Below are positions 9,029 to 17,582 of a stretch of DNA of 64,000 nt, in pieces. Below the pieces are notes generated by a model. That model had not been told where the DNA came from. It worked only from the letters and a program-made list of their open reading frames with translations, and did not search any database. Position numbers and translations under genes: made by a program. Numbering within the stretch: position 1 is the stretch's first letter; each line of letters starts with the position of its first letter. This stretch comes from Sulfobacillus thermosulfidooxidans (GTDB lineage: Bacteria; Bacillota; Sulfobacillia; Sulfobacillales; Sulfobacillaceae): NCBI RefSeq assembly GCF_001280565.1, contig NZ_LGRO01000002.1, forward strand, positions 1 to 64,000, read 5' to 3'.

Positions 9029-9313
9029 AGAGTCGAACCGTCCTTTTTGTCGGCACATTGAGAAATTCCCGTCCGAAAAGGCAAATCTCTGGATTGGTGT
9101 TCCGGTATTATACCTTCTACCAATTGAGGAGCACGTGAAGAGTTTTAACTCAATCACATTATATAGAAAAAACACCTAGGTAACCCTAGGGTTTCGGTGA
9201 AGCAGGAACGTTCTGTTCGAATAGCAGATGATCTAACGTTAACACATCTATACCAGTCAAAATGAATATGCCGCCCTATCATGAATAGCCTTAAAAGCGT
9301 GTGATAATTTGTT

Positions 9314-10183
9314 TTAAGCTTGCGCTGTTTCCCGTTGGGCTACACGCCCAAGTTTAGATAAATATCGGTCCAGCGTTTGGCGAGCTTCTTTGGTACTACT
9401 CGAGACATCATATTGCAAAATGCCCCAGAATTCTAGCGCCACCCGTAAAACGCTATTATAGTAATCTTTCACGCCATAGTTGGCATATTGGGCAATCACT
9501 TTGAGCCGTTGGCGGAAATTTGGCATACCAAAGCCAGGCATCACAAAACGGGGAATCACTCGGCATACCGTAGCAATGCGCGACGGATCATCTTCAATAT
9601 AGGCTTTGGCTGCATCCCGGTAAAATGCGTAGTGCAACGTCTCATCTTTAGCGACAGCACGTAATATCGTGGTCAATACGGGATCTTGCGCCTCAGCCGC
9701 TCGAGCCAAGTTTAAATAAAACACGCGAGTAGCCAGTTCTTGCAAGCTCGTATAAATCATCATGGCAAAAGGATCGGTAGCTTCTGCTTGCCACCCGGCT
9801 TGAATCACATTTTTTCGAATATGATCACGTGTATCGGGATCTCCATTGCGGCTTAAAAGAAGGTACACATCCAAAATGCGTGCATGTTGGTCCTCTTCTC
9901 GTGTCCAGGTGTGAATAAAATGCTTCAGAGCCGAAGGAGCCTCAGCAAATACTGCTTGCAATCCCGTGGTAAACCATGGTAAATTGATTTCGGTAAGCAT
10001 GGCCGTCTCAACGGCTACTGTCAATTCTGGTGAAATCGTGCCTTGATTTTCGTTCCAGGGTTCATCGATAAAATTGCGTCCTCGTTCCCACGGCAATAAG
10101 CGATGATAACCCCAGTCGACCTTATTGCTAAGTTCTAAATGCCGCTGGTACAAGGTATCCAGGGTGCTATTGAGAAAACCCAT
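9314..10183 (-). CDS. Acyl-ACP desaturase-like diiron protein
   Basis: 289 residues of the ferritin-like fatty-acid desaturase 2 family. Two E-x-x-H iron-binding motifs are visible: EEDQH (Glu97, His100) and KDETLHYAFYRD (Glu181, His184), with additional carboxylates in TEINLPWF (about 65) and SLQEL (Glu149). The family inserts a double bond into acyl-ACP using O2 and reduced ferredoxin, adjusting membrane fluidity. It is soluble with no membrane segment. AGAGGTG precedes the ATG. No ferredoxin gene adjoins it. Confidence 0.85.
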   Translation of the reverse strand: MGFLNSTLDTLYQRHLELSNKVDWGYHRLLPWERGRNFIDEPWNENQGTISPELTVAVETAMLTEINLPWFTTGLQAVFAEAPSALKHFIHTWTREEDQHARILDVYLLLSRNGDPDTRDHIRKNVIQAGWQAEATDPFAMMIYTSLQELATRVFYLNLARAAEAQDPVLTTILRAVAKDETLHYAFYRDAAKAYIEDDPSRIATVCRVIPRFVMPGFGMPNFRQRLKVIAQYANYGVKDYYNSVLRVALEFWGILQYDVSSSTKEARQTLDRYLSKLGRVAQRETAQA

Positions 10184-10349
10184 AATATCTGATACACCTC
10201 TTTTACGTTTGATTCAGTCTAACACAGCGTCGCCCAGAAGTCATGAAGAATTTTCGGAATGTCGTGGCAGTCGCAAAATCGGCCTAACGATTTATTTTTC
10301 ATTTTACGTTTTTTGTCTCCGGCCTCTCGTTTAAGAAAAGGAGCGTTCC

Positions 10350-11159
10350 ATGCATCAATTTTTCATCGCTTCAACCCTCAATATCCTAAAAGATTGGGCC
10401 GCCAAGCCCAATAAAAATCCCTCATCGTTGTTACAATCACTCAATCTCTCGAAGAAAGAATGGGAGGAGTTAAGCACCTTTGGTTGTATGTCTTTAGACG
10501 AGAGTAATTTGGATACCTTTCATTCTCTTTTAGACGCCTTTAATACCCTCCGAATCCAAGAGGTTGTTATGGAGAGTCTTCATCACATCACCAGCCAATA
10601 TCCACTCATTCATCCCTTAACCATTAAATTATGGCCGATGGATCCGGCTGATAAATTCGGCCGGAATCAACTCCAAGGTGTCTCGGCATTTACGACCTAT
10701 CAAGGAGAAATTTCGTTGATCATTGCTCCCTTATCCCAGTCTCTGCCCACTTTAGAAGCTGTCATCGCTCATGAATATCACCATCATTGGCGCATTCACG
10801 CCCTTCACCTTGACGAAGAGAACGAAACATTACTCGAGCGCATGATTTTAGAAGGTCTCGCTGATCATTTTGCTGAACACGTTGTATCTACGCATGGATC
10901 CATGCCGTGGACAAAATTCCTAAACCTAGCAGATGCCGAGAAGCTATGGCCATTATATCGTCAACAGTTGTTTGTGCAAGGAAAAGATACCAGCCAGTGG
11001 CTTTTTGGCTCAGCGGACCTCGGCCTCCCTTTGTGGACTGGGTATGCCGTGGGATATGAGATCATTCAGTCTTATCGTGAGAGCCATCCGTTATGTTCGT
11101 GGGATCAGCTCACCATAAAGTCTGCCACCGACTTCCTTGAATCGCCATTTACTGTTTAA
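10350..11159 (+). CDS. DUF2268-type putative zinc protease
   Basis: 269 residues. The zinc motif HEYHHHWRIH (H-E-x-x-H at 141-145) is followed by LEGLADHFAEHV (Glu168), the glutamate-plus-helix pattern seen in DUF2268/YjaZ proteins of Firmicutes. There is no signal peptide, so it is probably cytoplasmic. AAAAGGAGC precedes the ATG. Its 3' end overlaps the 3' end of a decayed gene on the other strand by four bases. The substrate is unknown. Confidence 0.75.
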   Translation: MHQFFIASTLNILKDWAAKPNKNPSSLLQSLNLSKKEWEELSTFGCMSLDESNLDTFHSLLDAFNTLRIQEVVMESLHHITSQYPLIHPLTIKLWPMDPADKFGRNQLQGVSAFTTYQGEISLIIAPLSQSLPTLEAVIAHEYHHHWRIHALHLDEENETLLERMILEGLADHFAEHVVSTHGSMPWTKFLNLADAEKLWPLYRQQLFVQGKDTSQWLFGSADLGLPLWTGYAVGYEIIQSYRESHPLCSWDQLTIKSATDFLESPFTV

Positions 11160-11856
11160 GCCCGAAATAACTGCCTGGTTTTTTGAGGAACCGTCGACGG
11201 TTTTCCCCATCCTTCGGTTTGCGTCCACAATTCATTCAACGCCTCGTGAATGATCAGATGACTGGGGAACTTTAAAGCATGTAAAAGCTTAATCAATACG
11301 GGATTGGCTGCCCGTATTTCACGCCATATTGTGCGTTCACTGCGAAAAAGTTTCTTTGTGAACAATGCCCACCGAAGAGCAGCCAACCATGCCAGCGTCC
11401 ACGATCATAAAATTCGGTCAGCATCTAGGTGATTCATTGCCGCGCGCCATTTATAGGCCCATTCATAAAACATGCACCACGACTCCTATAACGCGTGGTC
11501 AAATGCGTTAGGCGGAATTTGTTTGGCATGAATGCGCCAACGATCAAATCAACAACCCGGATCCCATAATCCCCGTTGATGGCGGTACGCATCGGTTTCT
11601 AGCCCCCGTTCTCCTATTACCCGGTGCGCCCCGGCGAACAATTGTGATGGGCTCAGCACATCACATTCGACAGGAATATCGCCAGAAAAAAGCGTTCTTC
11701 ATGAGGCGCAATGTTCTCACACCCCACAATCATCATTTCCAAATCTGATCAGGGAGTCATTTCGTTATAGGCTACAGAGCCGAAGATTCCTGCCGCAATC
11801 ATTTGCGAGGGATATTGTTTTTGATATTCAGCAAGAATGTTCCAGGGCCTCTTCAT
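11156..11856 (-). pseudogene. Decayed nucleotidyltransferase (kanamycin-nucleotidyltransferase-like)
   Basis: Reading the minus strand from the ATG at 11856 gives MKRPWNILAEYQKQYPSQ, then IAAGIFGSVAYNEMTP, an in-frame TGA, and SDLEMMIVG. This is the G-S...D-x-E core of a nucleotidyltransferase with a nonsense codon inside it. After a frameshift the sequence resumes as DIPVECDVLSPSQLFAGAHR, with further stops, and ends in an open stretch from 11386 (LFRSERTIWREIRAANPVL, then LNELWTQTEGWGKP). The order of segments resembles ANT(4')-like enzymes, though that similarity is remote. At least three lesions make it non-functional. Confidence 0.6.
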
Positions 11857-12049
11857 TATCGGGCAAAGACTCCGGTTATGCGTAAAATTTGTCAGGTCAT
11901 CATGCTCTTGCCTATGGCCTATGGATGGCGCGTGAGGTTGATGCACCATGTCATAATGCCATCAAAACAGGAGCGTGATGATCCCGATTTCGGATTAGCG
12001 GGTTTGAAAATCACTTGTGAATCATGTTAACATACGGGCAACACAATGA

Positions 12050-12280
12050 TGAAGACCAGTACGACACACTCTTTGGTAAAGCGAGTCATGAGGGGTGAAA
12101 GTGTGACCCAAAGACTGTCGGAAGACGCTTCGGAGTGCTAACGTGAACGCCGAGTAGCGTTAGCCGGTTTGCCTCGTTATCGGCCCCGAGGCTCGCTATC
12201 CTCCAATGCGAGTAAAATGCGGTGGCACCACGGAACCCGGATTCCGTCCGCAAAAATATTCCGGGGACAATTTGGAGGTT
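12050..12280 (+). promoter_or_regulatory. T-box riboswitch leader of aspS
   Basis: The conserved T-box is at 12216-12233 (AATGCGGTGGCACCACGG), inside an antiterminator fold: ACGGAA pairs with TTCCGT and TGCGG with CCGCA. Upstream, GGTGAAAG (12094-12101) matches the distal-loop consensus of Stem I, and GCTAACG...CGTTAGC (from about 12137) is a perfect separate stem. A GAC triplet at 12124-12126, after GGAA, is a possible Asp specifier; this is tentative. No strong U-tract terminator precedes the gene. Instead CCTCCAA (12200-12206) is fully complementary to the ribosome site TTGGAGG (12272-12278), so control may act on translation. Uncharged tRNA would be the activating signal. Confidence 0.85.
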
Positions 12281-12285
12281 TTTTT

Positions 12286-13581
12286 ATGTCTCGTTCTTTG
12301 ATCGACGCGGTGTTTCCCCTTCGTATCGAAAATGTCTCTCACTATTTAGGCCAAATCATCCAGACGGCAGGATATATCCACCATGTTCGGCATATTGGGG
12401 GAATTACCTTTGTTTTGTTGCGAGATGCCACAGGTCTCGTGCAAATCGTCACCCGCGAGCCCTTAACGCCGCCTATGAAACCAGAAACTACCGTCCTCGT
12501 GCGTGCTTATGTCCAGCAAGAGCCCCGGGCACCGGGCGGCATTGAATTAATTAGACCCCACTTTACCATTTTGACGGAGCCCCACTCAGCTCGGCCTTAT
12601 GACCTGACCCACCCGCTTGACGAAACCCGTCTAAAATTTCGTTTGGATTTTGCGCCATTTATGCTACGCCATCCGCATTGGCGCATGGTTTTTCAGATTG
12701 CATCCCAATCGGTCCAAGCCTTTCGTCACGCCCTCATCAAGAGTGGTTTTATTGAGATTCATACGCCCAAAATTTTAGGGACAGCCACGGAAAGCGGCGC
12801 CGCCGTATTCCCTGTCCAATACTATGGCAAAAAGGCCTTTCTCGCCCAAAGCCCACAGTTTTACAAACAAATCCTCTGCGGCGTTCTTGACCGTGTCTAT
12901 GAAGTCGGACCAGTATTTCGGGCCGAACCTCACGATACGGTAAGGCATTTAAGCCAGTATACCTCGCTTGATGCCGAAATGGCTTACATTCGGGATCATC
13001 ACGATGTTATGCGCGTACTCACCATCGTCATTCAAGAGATGGTTGAGGCGGTGTCATCCCGTCTCGCTCCCTCCCAAAGGCCGTGGCTTCCCAATGAAAT
13101 CCCGGTCATTTCGTTTCGAGAAGCCCTGTCTCACTTATCTCAGGCGTTCTCCTGTGACTTATCCGGCGAGAGGGATTTGGCTCCTCAACACGAAGCATGG
13201 CTGGGGACATGGGCCCGTGAAACCTTTCATTCCGACTTCTTATTTGTTGAGGGTTATCCCTTATCCAAACGCCCTTTTTACACGCATCCTGACCCGGATA
13301 ATCCGGAGGGCTCCCGGAGTTTTGATTTGCTTTTTCGAGGCCAGGAGCTGGTCACAGGAGGGCAGCGCTTGCACCGTTATGATGATTATGTATCGGCTTT
13401 AACAGCCAGGCATCTCAGTGTCGAACTGTTTGATTCCTATCTCATGGCCTTTCGTTATGGGATGCCTCCGCACGGTGGATTCGCCATTGGATTAGAGCGA
13501 TTTGTCGCGAGGCTCTTAGGCATTGCCAACATTCGGGAAGCCGTCCTCTTTCCCCGGGACATGACCCGTTTGACGCCATAA
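12286..13581 (+). CDS. aspS: Aspartyl-tRNA synthetase, archaeal/non-discriminating type
   Basis: 431 residues from the ATG at 12286, seven bases after TTGGAGG; the open frame further upstream lies in the T-box leader. An N-terminal OB fold (residues about 15-105) precedes the class II catalytic domain: motif 1 near SGFIEIHTPKI, motif 2 VFRAEPHDTVRHLSQYTSLD, and motif 3 GFAIGLERFVARLLG. SFDLLFRGQELVTGGQRLHR and the end VLFPRDMTRLTP favour AspRS of the short archaeal type over AsnRS. Such enzymes often charge both tRNA-Asp and tRNA-Asn. The motif-2 loop has HLSQ where relatives commonly have HLNE. T-box control suggests a starvation-responsive copy. Confidence 0.85.
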   Translation: MSRSLIDAVFPLRIENVSHYLGQIIQTAGYIHHVRHIGGITFVLLRDATGLVQIVTREPLTPPMKPETTVLVRAYVQQEPRAPGGIELIRPHFTILTEPHSARPYDLTHPLDETRLKFRLDFAPFMLRHPHWRMVFQIASQSVQAFRHALIKSGFIEIHTPKILGTATESGAAVFPVQYYGKKAFLAQSPQFYKQILCGVLDRVYEVGPVFRAEPHDTVRHLSQYTSLDAEMAYIRDHHDVMRVLTIVIQEMVEAVSSRLAPSQRPWLPNEIPVISFREALSHLSQAFSCDLSGERDLAPQHEAWLGTWARETFHSDFLFVEGYPLSKRPFYTHPDPDNPEGSRSFDLLFRGQELVTGGQRLHRYDDYVSALTARHLSVELFDSYLMAFRYGMPPHGGFAIGLERFVARLLGIANIREAVLFPRDMTRLTP

Positions 13582-13724
13582 TCCCCCGCAGTTGAAAAGA
13601 GGATGATGCCATAATTTGGGCACGTGTTCACGAAGGGGTTTACGCAGTGCCGAAAACCATGGTGTGGCCGCATGCAGGGCACCGCGTAACACTCCCACCT
13701 CGATGTATTGCCCATTACAGCAAT

Positions 13725-13762
13725 GGGCTGGCAAGAAACCCAGAGGGTTTGCCAGCCCTTTG
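13725..13762 (+). terminator. Rho-independent terminator downstream of aspS
   Basis: GGGCTGGC...GCCAGCCC form the outer stem and AAACCC-AGA-GGGTTT the inner stem, followed by TTTGTTGCCTT. It lies about 145 bases after the aspS stop, on the same strand. Confidence 0.7.
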
Positions 13763-13818
13763 TTGCCTTAACAGAGCCACAACGTTATTGTTTTTTCCCC
13801 TCGTCGAGCTTTAAGGGA

Positions 13819-15543
13819 TTAGGACGATTTGGTCATGTACCAATACTGGGGCGATGACCGGTATTTTAAGGTGTTGTGCACATTTATCGCATGTTCTCGA
13901 AACCGTGCGGCATCTGGAATGTAGACACCGGGCAGATTGAGAGCCGCATACATTTCATACTGGTATAGGCGTTGAAGAATTTGTTGGGGAGTTCCGGGTT
14001 CGTAAGTAGCTTCAATGAGGCGATCCATCGTAGGACTGTTGTAACTCCCCGAATTTTCGGCGGCATTGGTGGCAAAGAGCACACCGCCCGTGGGGTAGCT
14101 CCCGCCATATCCCCAGCCTCCACCCCAGAACTGCATCGCCCACTGGGAGGCATCAGCCGGACTATAAGCAATAATGGTATCAAATGGCTGGGGCACCAAC
14201 GTCACCTTAATGCCTTCTTTGGCCCAATCTTGCTGTAACAATTCCACAATCGACTCCGCAGTTGAGGATCCACTCACGTAGTCGAGGACAAATTGTAAGC
14301 TCAAAGAACCCTTATGCATGACCCCGTTAACGAGGTGCCAACCATTCTTCTCCAAGAGCTGTTTGCCACGTTCGGGATTGAAAGGATAGGGATTTTTGGC
14401 TAAGGCCGGATCAAAGAATTTTGTCGGCGGTTTCGCCACGACCGGACCATAACTCGGTACGGCATACCCATGATAAAATGTCTTGATCATAGCCGCCTGA
14501 TCGACACCATATTGTAAGGCTTGACGTACCGGCAGCTCCTGAAACGCCAAACCAATACCATTTGGAGCTTTGGGACTTAAATTCGGCAAAATATAATTAA
14601 AGCTCGGGGTGTAATACGCGGAAAAGACGTCGTGGGTCAATTGACTTCTGACATTAAACAGCGACTGCGGAAGATAACCCACGTCAATAGTTCCTGTTTT
14701 GAGTCCCGTGAACTCGGCTGAACTCGATGACTCATATTGGTAAATGAGTTTAGAGTATAACGGTTTATGACCGTCATAATGAGGATTAGGGACAAACACC
14801 CAGTCTTGATTAGGCGCATAAGATTTAAACTCAAAGGGCCCGTCAACGACCTTGAAGGGTGCAGCCGTTGGGGTATTAGCCACCGATTTGATGTAGGCCA
14901 GTTCCTGAATCATATTATCAGGATATTTATCCCAAACAGACTTCGGTACAGGCGTGATTTGAGCCAATCCGTTGTGCAAAAACCACTCTTGATTACGAGG
15001 TTTGGTGAGGGTGACGACCACGGTATCGGCATTTTTCGCTACCACACTCTTCCAAATGGTGGGAACGCCACCAGATCCCATTCCCGCAAATCCCCAAGGT
15101 AGGTTAGACGCCCCAGAACTGGCTGCTTTCATCACATCCCACGAAAACACCACATCTTGAGCTGTAACCGGCGTCCCATTAGACCAGTGCCATTTGGGAT
15201 TTAATTTGATTGTGTATTGAGTCCCTTGCGGATTCCATGTCACTTGCGAAGCAATCGAACGAGATGGTTCGAACTGGTCGGTCCGCGAGGAAATATAAAT
15301 CAGCGGTTTGTACAATAACGAGTCAATCTGCACATTGACCCCACTATCAGCCGTTAAGGACAACTCGGGAAAATACCAGTTGGGCGAAACCTGAGGGGAT
15401 AGTGCCACTACAATGGTCCCCTTAACTATGGAACTACTCGCTTTCGCCGCAGTCGTAGACGGACTGCCACATCCTGCTAAATCAAGACTTAATGCCAATA
15501 AAGGAATAATCCCTGCCCATCGTCTGATTTTTCTCACAACCAC
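13819..15543 (-). CDS. Peptide/solute-binding lipoprotein (SBP_bac_5 family)
   Basis: 574 residues. A lipoprotein signal (RKIRRW, hydrophobic core, LDLAGC with Cys25 as the lipid site) precedes a family-5 extracellular solute-binding domain: IASQVTWNPQGTQYTIKLNP, WHWSNGTPVTAQDVVFSWD and VRQALQYGVDQAAMIKTFYHG are typical of OppA/DppA proteins. It would bind oligopeptides, or another ligand such as nickel or sugars, at the outer face and deliver it to an ABC permease. No permease or ATPase gene adjoins it, so it is an orphan subunit. The start is a GTG eight bases after GGGGGAGG. Confidence 0.88.
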   Translation of the reverse strand: MVVRKIRRWAGIIPLLALSLDLAGCGSPSTTAAKASSSIVKGTIVVALSPQVSPNWYFPELSLTADSGVNVQIDSLLYKPLIYISSRTDQFEPSRSIASQVTWNPQGTQYTIKLNPKWHWSNGTPVTAQDVVFSWDVMKAASSGASNLPWGFAGMGSGGVPTIWKSVVAKNADTVVVTLTKPRNQEWFLHNGLAQITPVPKSVWDKYPDNMIQELAYIKSVANTPTAAPFKVVDGPFEFKSYAPNQDWVFVPNPHYDGHKPLYSKLIYQYESSSSAEFTGLKTGTIDVGYLPQSLFNVRSQLTHDVFSAYYTPSFNYILPNLSPKAPNGIGLAFQELPVRQALQYGVDQAAMIKTFYHGYAVPSYGPVVAKPPTKFFDPALAKNPYPFNPERGKQLLEKNGWHLVNGVMHKGSLSLQFVLDYVSGSSTAESIVELLQQDWAKEGIKVTLVPQPFDTIIAYSPADASQWAMQFWGGGWGYGGSYPTGGVLFATNAAENSGSYNSPTMDRLIEATYEPGTPQQILQRLYQYEMYAALNLPGVYIPDAARFREHAINVHNTLKYRSSPQYWYMTKSS

Positions 15544-16191
15544 ACATCTTGCCTCCCCCTTCGTGTTTTAGGACATCCTATCATGATGCGTGATTGTAGA
15601 GTTGTGCGGTATACCAAAATCCCCTGGGATGAATTCGTAATCATGTACAAATGACGCTTTAGGTCTTTCACAATGCGCTAAGGTCTCACGCTAGGATCCA
15701 ACGGTTAAGACAAAGCCAGATCGTGATAGACCTCATTCAGTGGACATAATCAAGATTAGCAACCATTCTCATACCCTTTCCGATGAGACGTTAGAGTTAC
15801 ATTTCGCGGCACTGAAAACTTTGACGGTTTTTAAACACAACGGCGAACACTGTGGTAGCAAGCCCATCAGTAGTACCGCGAAACACATAAAAAAGACTTC
15901 CGCGCAGGGAAGCTCTCAATAGACCAGATTTGACCAAAAAATTTTGGGGACATGCAATAAAAAAGACATCGAAAAACACACCATGGTGTCACCACACATC
16001 CATATTATGAGTATAAATCCTGAAAAATTATCAGTCTACACATTCCACGAATTTTTTTCTATGATAAGCCAACCCCGGGGTATCATTTCAGCATTATGAC
16101 GCTTCATTACCATGTCATGTCCGCTGTTTTTCAAAGATCAGCTTTATTTCGTTTTCTTTCACTTTATTTCTCAAGAAAGGAAAGGCCATGA
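15544..16191. other. Intergenic region, no gene supported
   Basis: About 650 bp between divergent genes. Short frames exist (for example 15740-15922) but none has a ribosome site or family features. The stretch is AT-rich near 15920-16080 and should contain the promoters of both flanking genes. AAGAAAGGAAAGG just before 16192 is the ribosome site of the MFS gene. Confidence 0.6.
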
Positions 16192-17433
16192 ATGAGAAAA
16201 TCGTTAATCACTCGCGGATCCCTTAGTTATCCCTCATTCCGCCAGTTCTTTTTAGCCCGGAGCATTTTATTGTTAGGCAATGCCATGACTCCCGTCGCTC
16301 TGGCCTTCGCTGTGCTTGAAGCCCCTCAGGGACAACGCCTGTTAGGGGATGTCCTGGCCGTTGAGCTTTTGCCCCACATTGTTATGCTCCTCATTGGTGG
16401 ACAGTTCGCCGACCGCTACCGTCGACAACGGATATTGTTATGGACAACTTTGGGATCAGGATTATCTCAACTCAGTATTGCCACCATTGTGCTTACCGGG
16501 ACAAATGCCGAATGGATTCTCCCATGGGCAATGGTTAAAGGGATATTAGCCGCATTTTCCGAACCCGCACTGCGCGGTATTATCCCCGAAATGGTTGATA
16601 CCCCGCACCTTCAACAAGCTAATGCCCTTTTAAGTACCTCACGCGGTTTCGCAAGGATTATAGGGCCCTCCGCAGCAGGCATTCTCGTCGCCACGTGGAG
16701 TGGCGGCTGGGCCATTCTATTCAATGCCTTCAGCTCTTTTCTGGCTGCCCTGTTGATTACACGCATTCATCTCCCAGAGCGCGGAAAACCTACTGCCATG
16801 TCTGTTCTCCACGCGCTGCACCAAGGGTGGGAATATTTTCGCAAGACCCCATGGATTTGGTCTATTACCGTCGCCTGGGCCTTTATGAACGCCTTACAGA
16901 TGGGAGCATGGCAAGTTCTTGGTCCCATCATTGCCCAGCGAAGCTTCGGCTCGACAGGATGGGGGATGGTACTCAGCTTTAGAGCCATAGGCCTTCTTAT
17001 TGCAGGTCTGGTCCTCACTCGGGTACGTGTTGTCCGCCCCTTGCGTGAAGCCATGTTGGCAGCGGCCGTGGGCGGCTTGCCCCTCATTATTTTAGGGCTA
17101 GGACAGGGCGTTTTGTTCCTCAGTGCCACTGCCATGGCTGCAGGATTAGGACTGGGAATATCCACGACACTGTGGGACAGCACCTTGCAACAAGGGGTTC
17201 CCCGCAACAAAATTTCCCGCATTATGGCCTTGGATGATATGGGCGCATTTGTATTGATTCCGTTGGGCGAAATGGCCTCTGTGCCTATTGCCCACCAGTT
17301 CGGTCTTTATTCCGTAGAAAGGGTTGCGGGTTTACTTTTTTTGTTTATAGCCTTAGCACCTATCACTCTTCATTCTGTACGCACGATGACCCCACACGAT
17401 ATCCAAAGACATGTCAAACAGCCCTTGTCCTAA
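16192..17433 (+). CDS. MFS transporter (MFS_3/EntS-like exporter)
   Basis: 413 residues with about twelve hydrophobic segments. The MFS loop 2-3 signature is GGQFADRYRRQRILL, and RGIIPEMVDTPHLQQANALL is characteristic of the MFS_3 group, which includes the enterobactin exporter EntS and macrolide pumps of the MefA kind. It probably exports a small molecule by proton antiport. ATGAATGAG holds two overlapping starts: the upstream ATG leads to a 12-codon frame, and the second, at 16192, gives the transporter. It is monocistronic. Confidence 0.85.
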   Translation: MRKSLITRGSLSYPSFRQFFLARSILLLGNAMTPVALAFAVLEAPQGQRLLGDVLAVELLPHIVMLLIGGQFADRYRRQRILLWTTLGSGLSQLSIATIVLTGTNAEWILPWAMVKGILAAFSEPALRGIIPEMVDTPHLQQANALLSTSRGFARIIGPSAAGILVATWSGGWAILFNAFSSFLAALLITRIHLPERGKPTAMSVLHALHQGWEYFRKTPWIWSITVAWAFMNALQMGAWQVLGPIIAQRSFGSTGWGMVLSFRAIGLLIAGLVLTRVRVVRPLREAMLAAAVGGLPLIILGLGQGVLFLSATAMAAGLGLGISTTLWDSTLQQGVPRNKISRIMALDDMGAFVLIPLGEMASVPIAHQFGLYSVERVAGLLFLFIALAPITLHSVRTMTPHDIQRHVKQPLS

Positions 17434-17517
17434 TCCGTGTGGATATGCCATCGAATCTTATTTGGAGAATAGTTGGTCATGCCAAACTATTCCCTTGTGA
17501 TCTAGCTCCTGCTAGAT

Positions 17518-17563
17518 GACAAAAATAAAGATTGGCGGTGCCATTCCAATCTAAAGCACCGCC
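17518..17563 (-). terminator. Terminator of the DHA2 exporter gene
   Basis: Perfect 8-bp stem GGCGGTGC/GCACCGCC (17534-17541 and 17556-17563). On the minus strand it is followed by AATCTTTATTTTTGTC. It sits 20 bases after the stop of the gene starting at 19073. Confidence 0.75.
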
Positions 17564-17582
17564 ATAAGATAAACATTCTTCA

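Noticed and set aside
13516-13734. Minus-strand frame reading CCNGQYIEVGVLRG, reminiscent of small zinc-ribbon proteins
   Set aside because: The start of the frame overlaps the terminator stem, the expected second Cys pair is not in place, and it overlaps the end of aspS; at most a relic.
15740-15922. 60-codon plus-strand frame in a long intergenic region
   Set aside because: No ribosome site, no hydrophobic or domain features.
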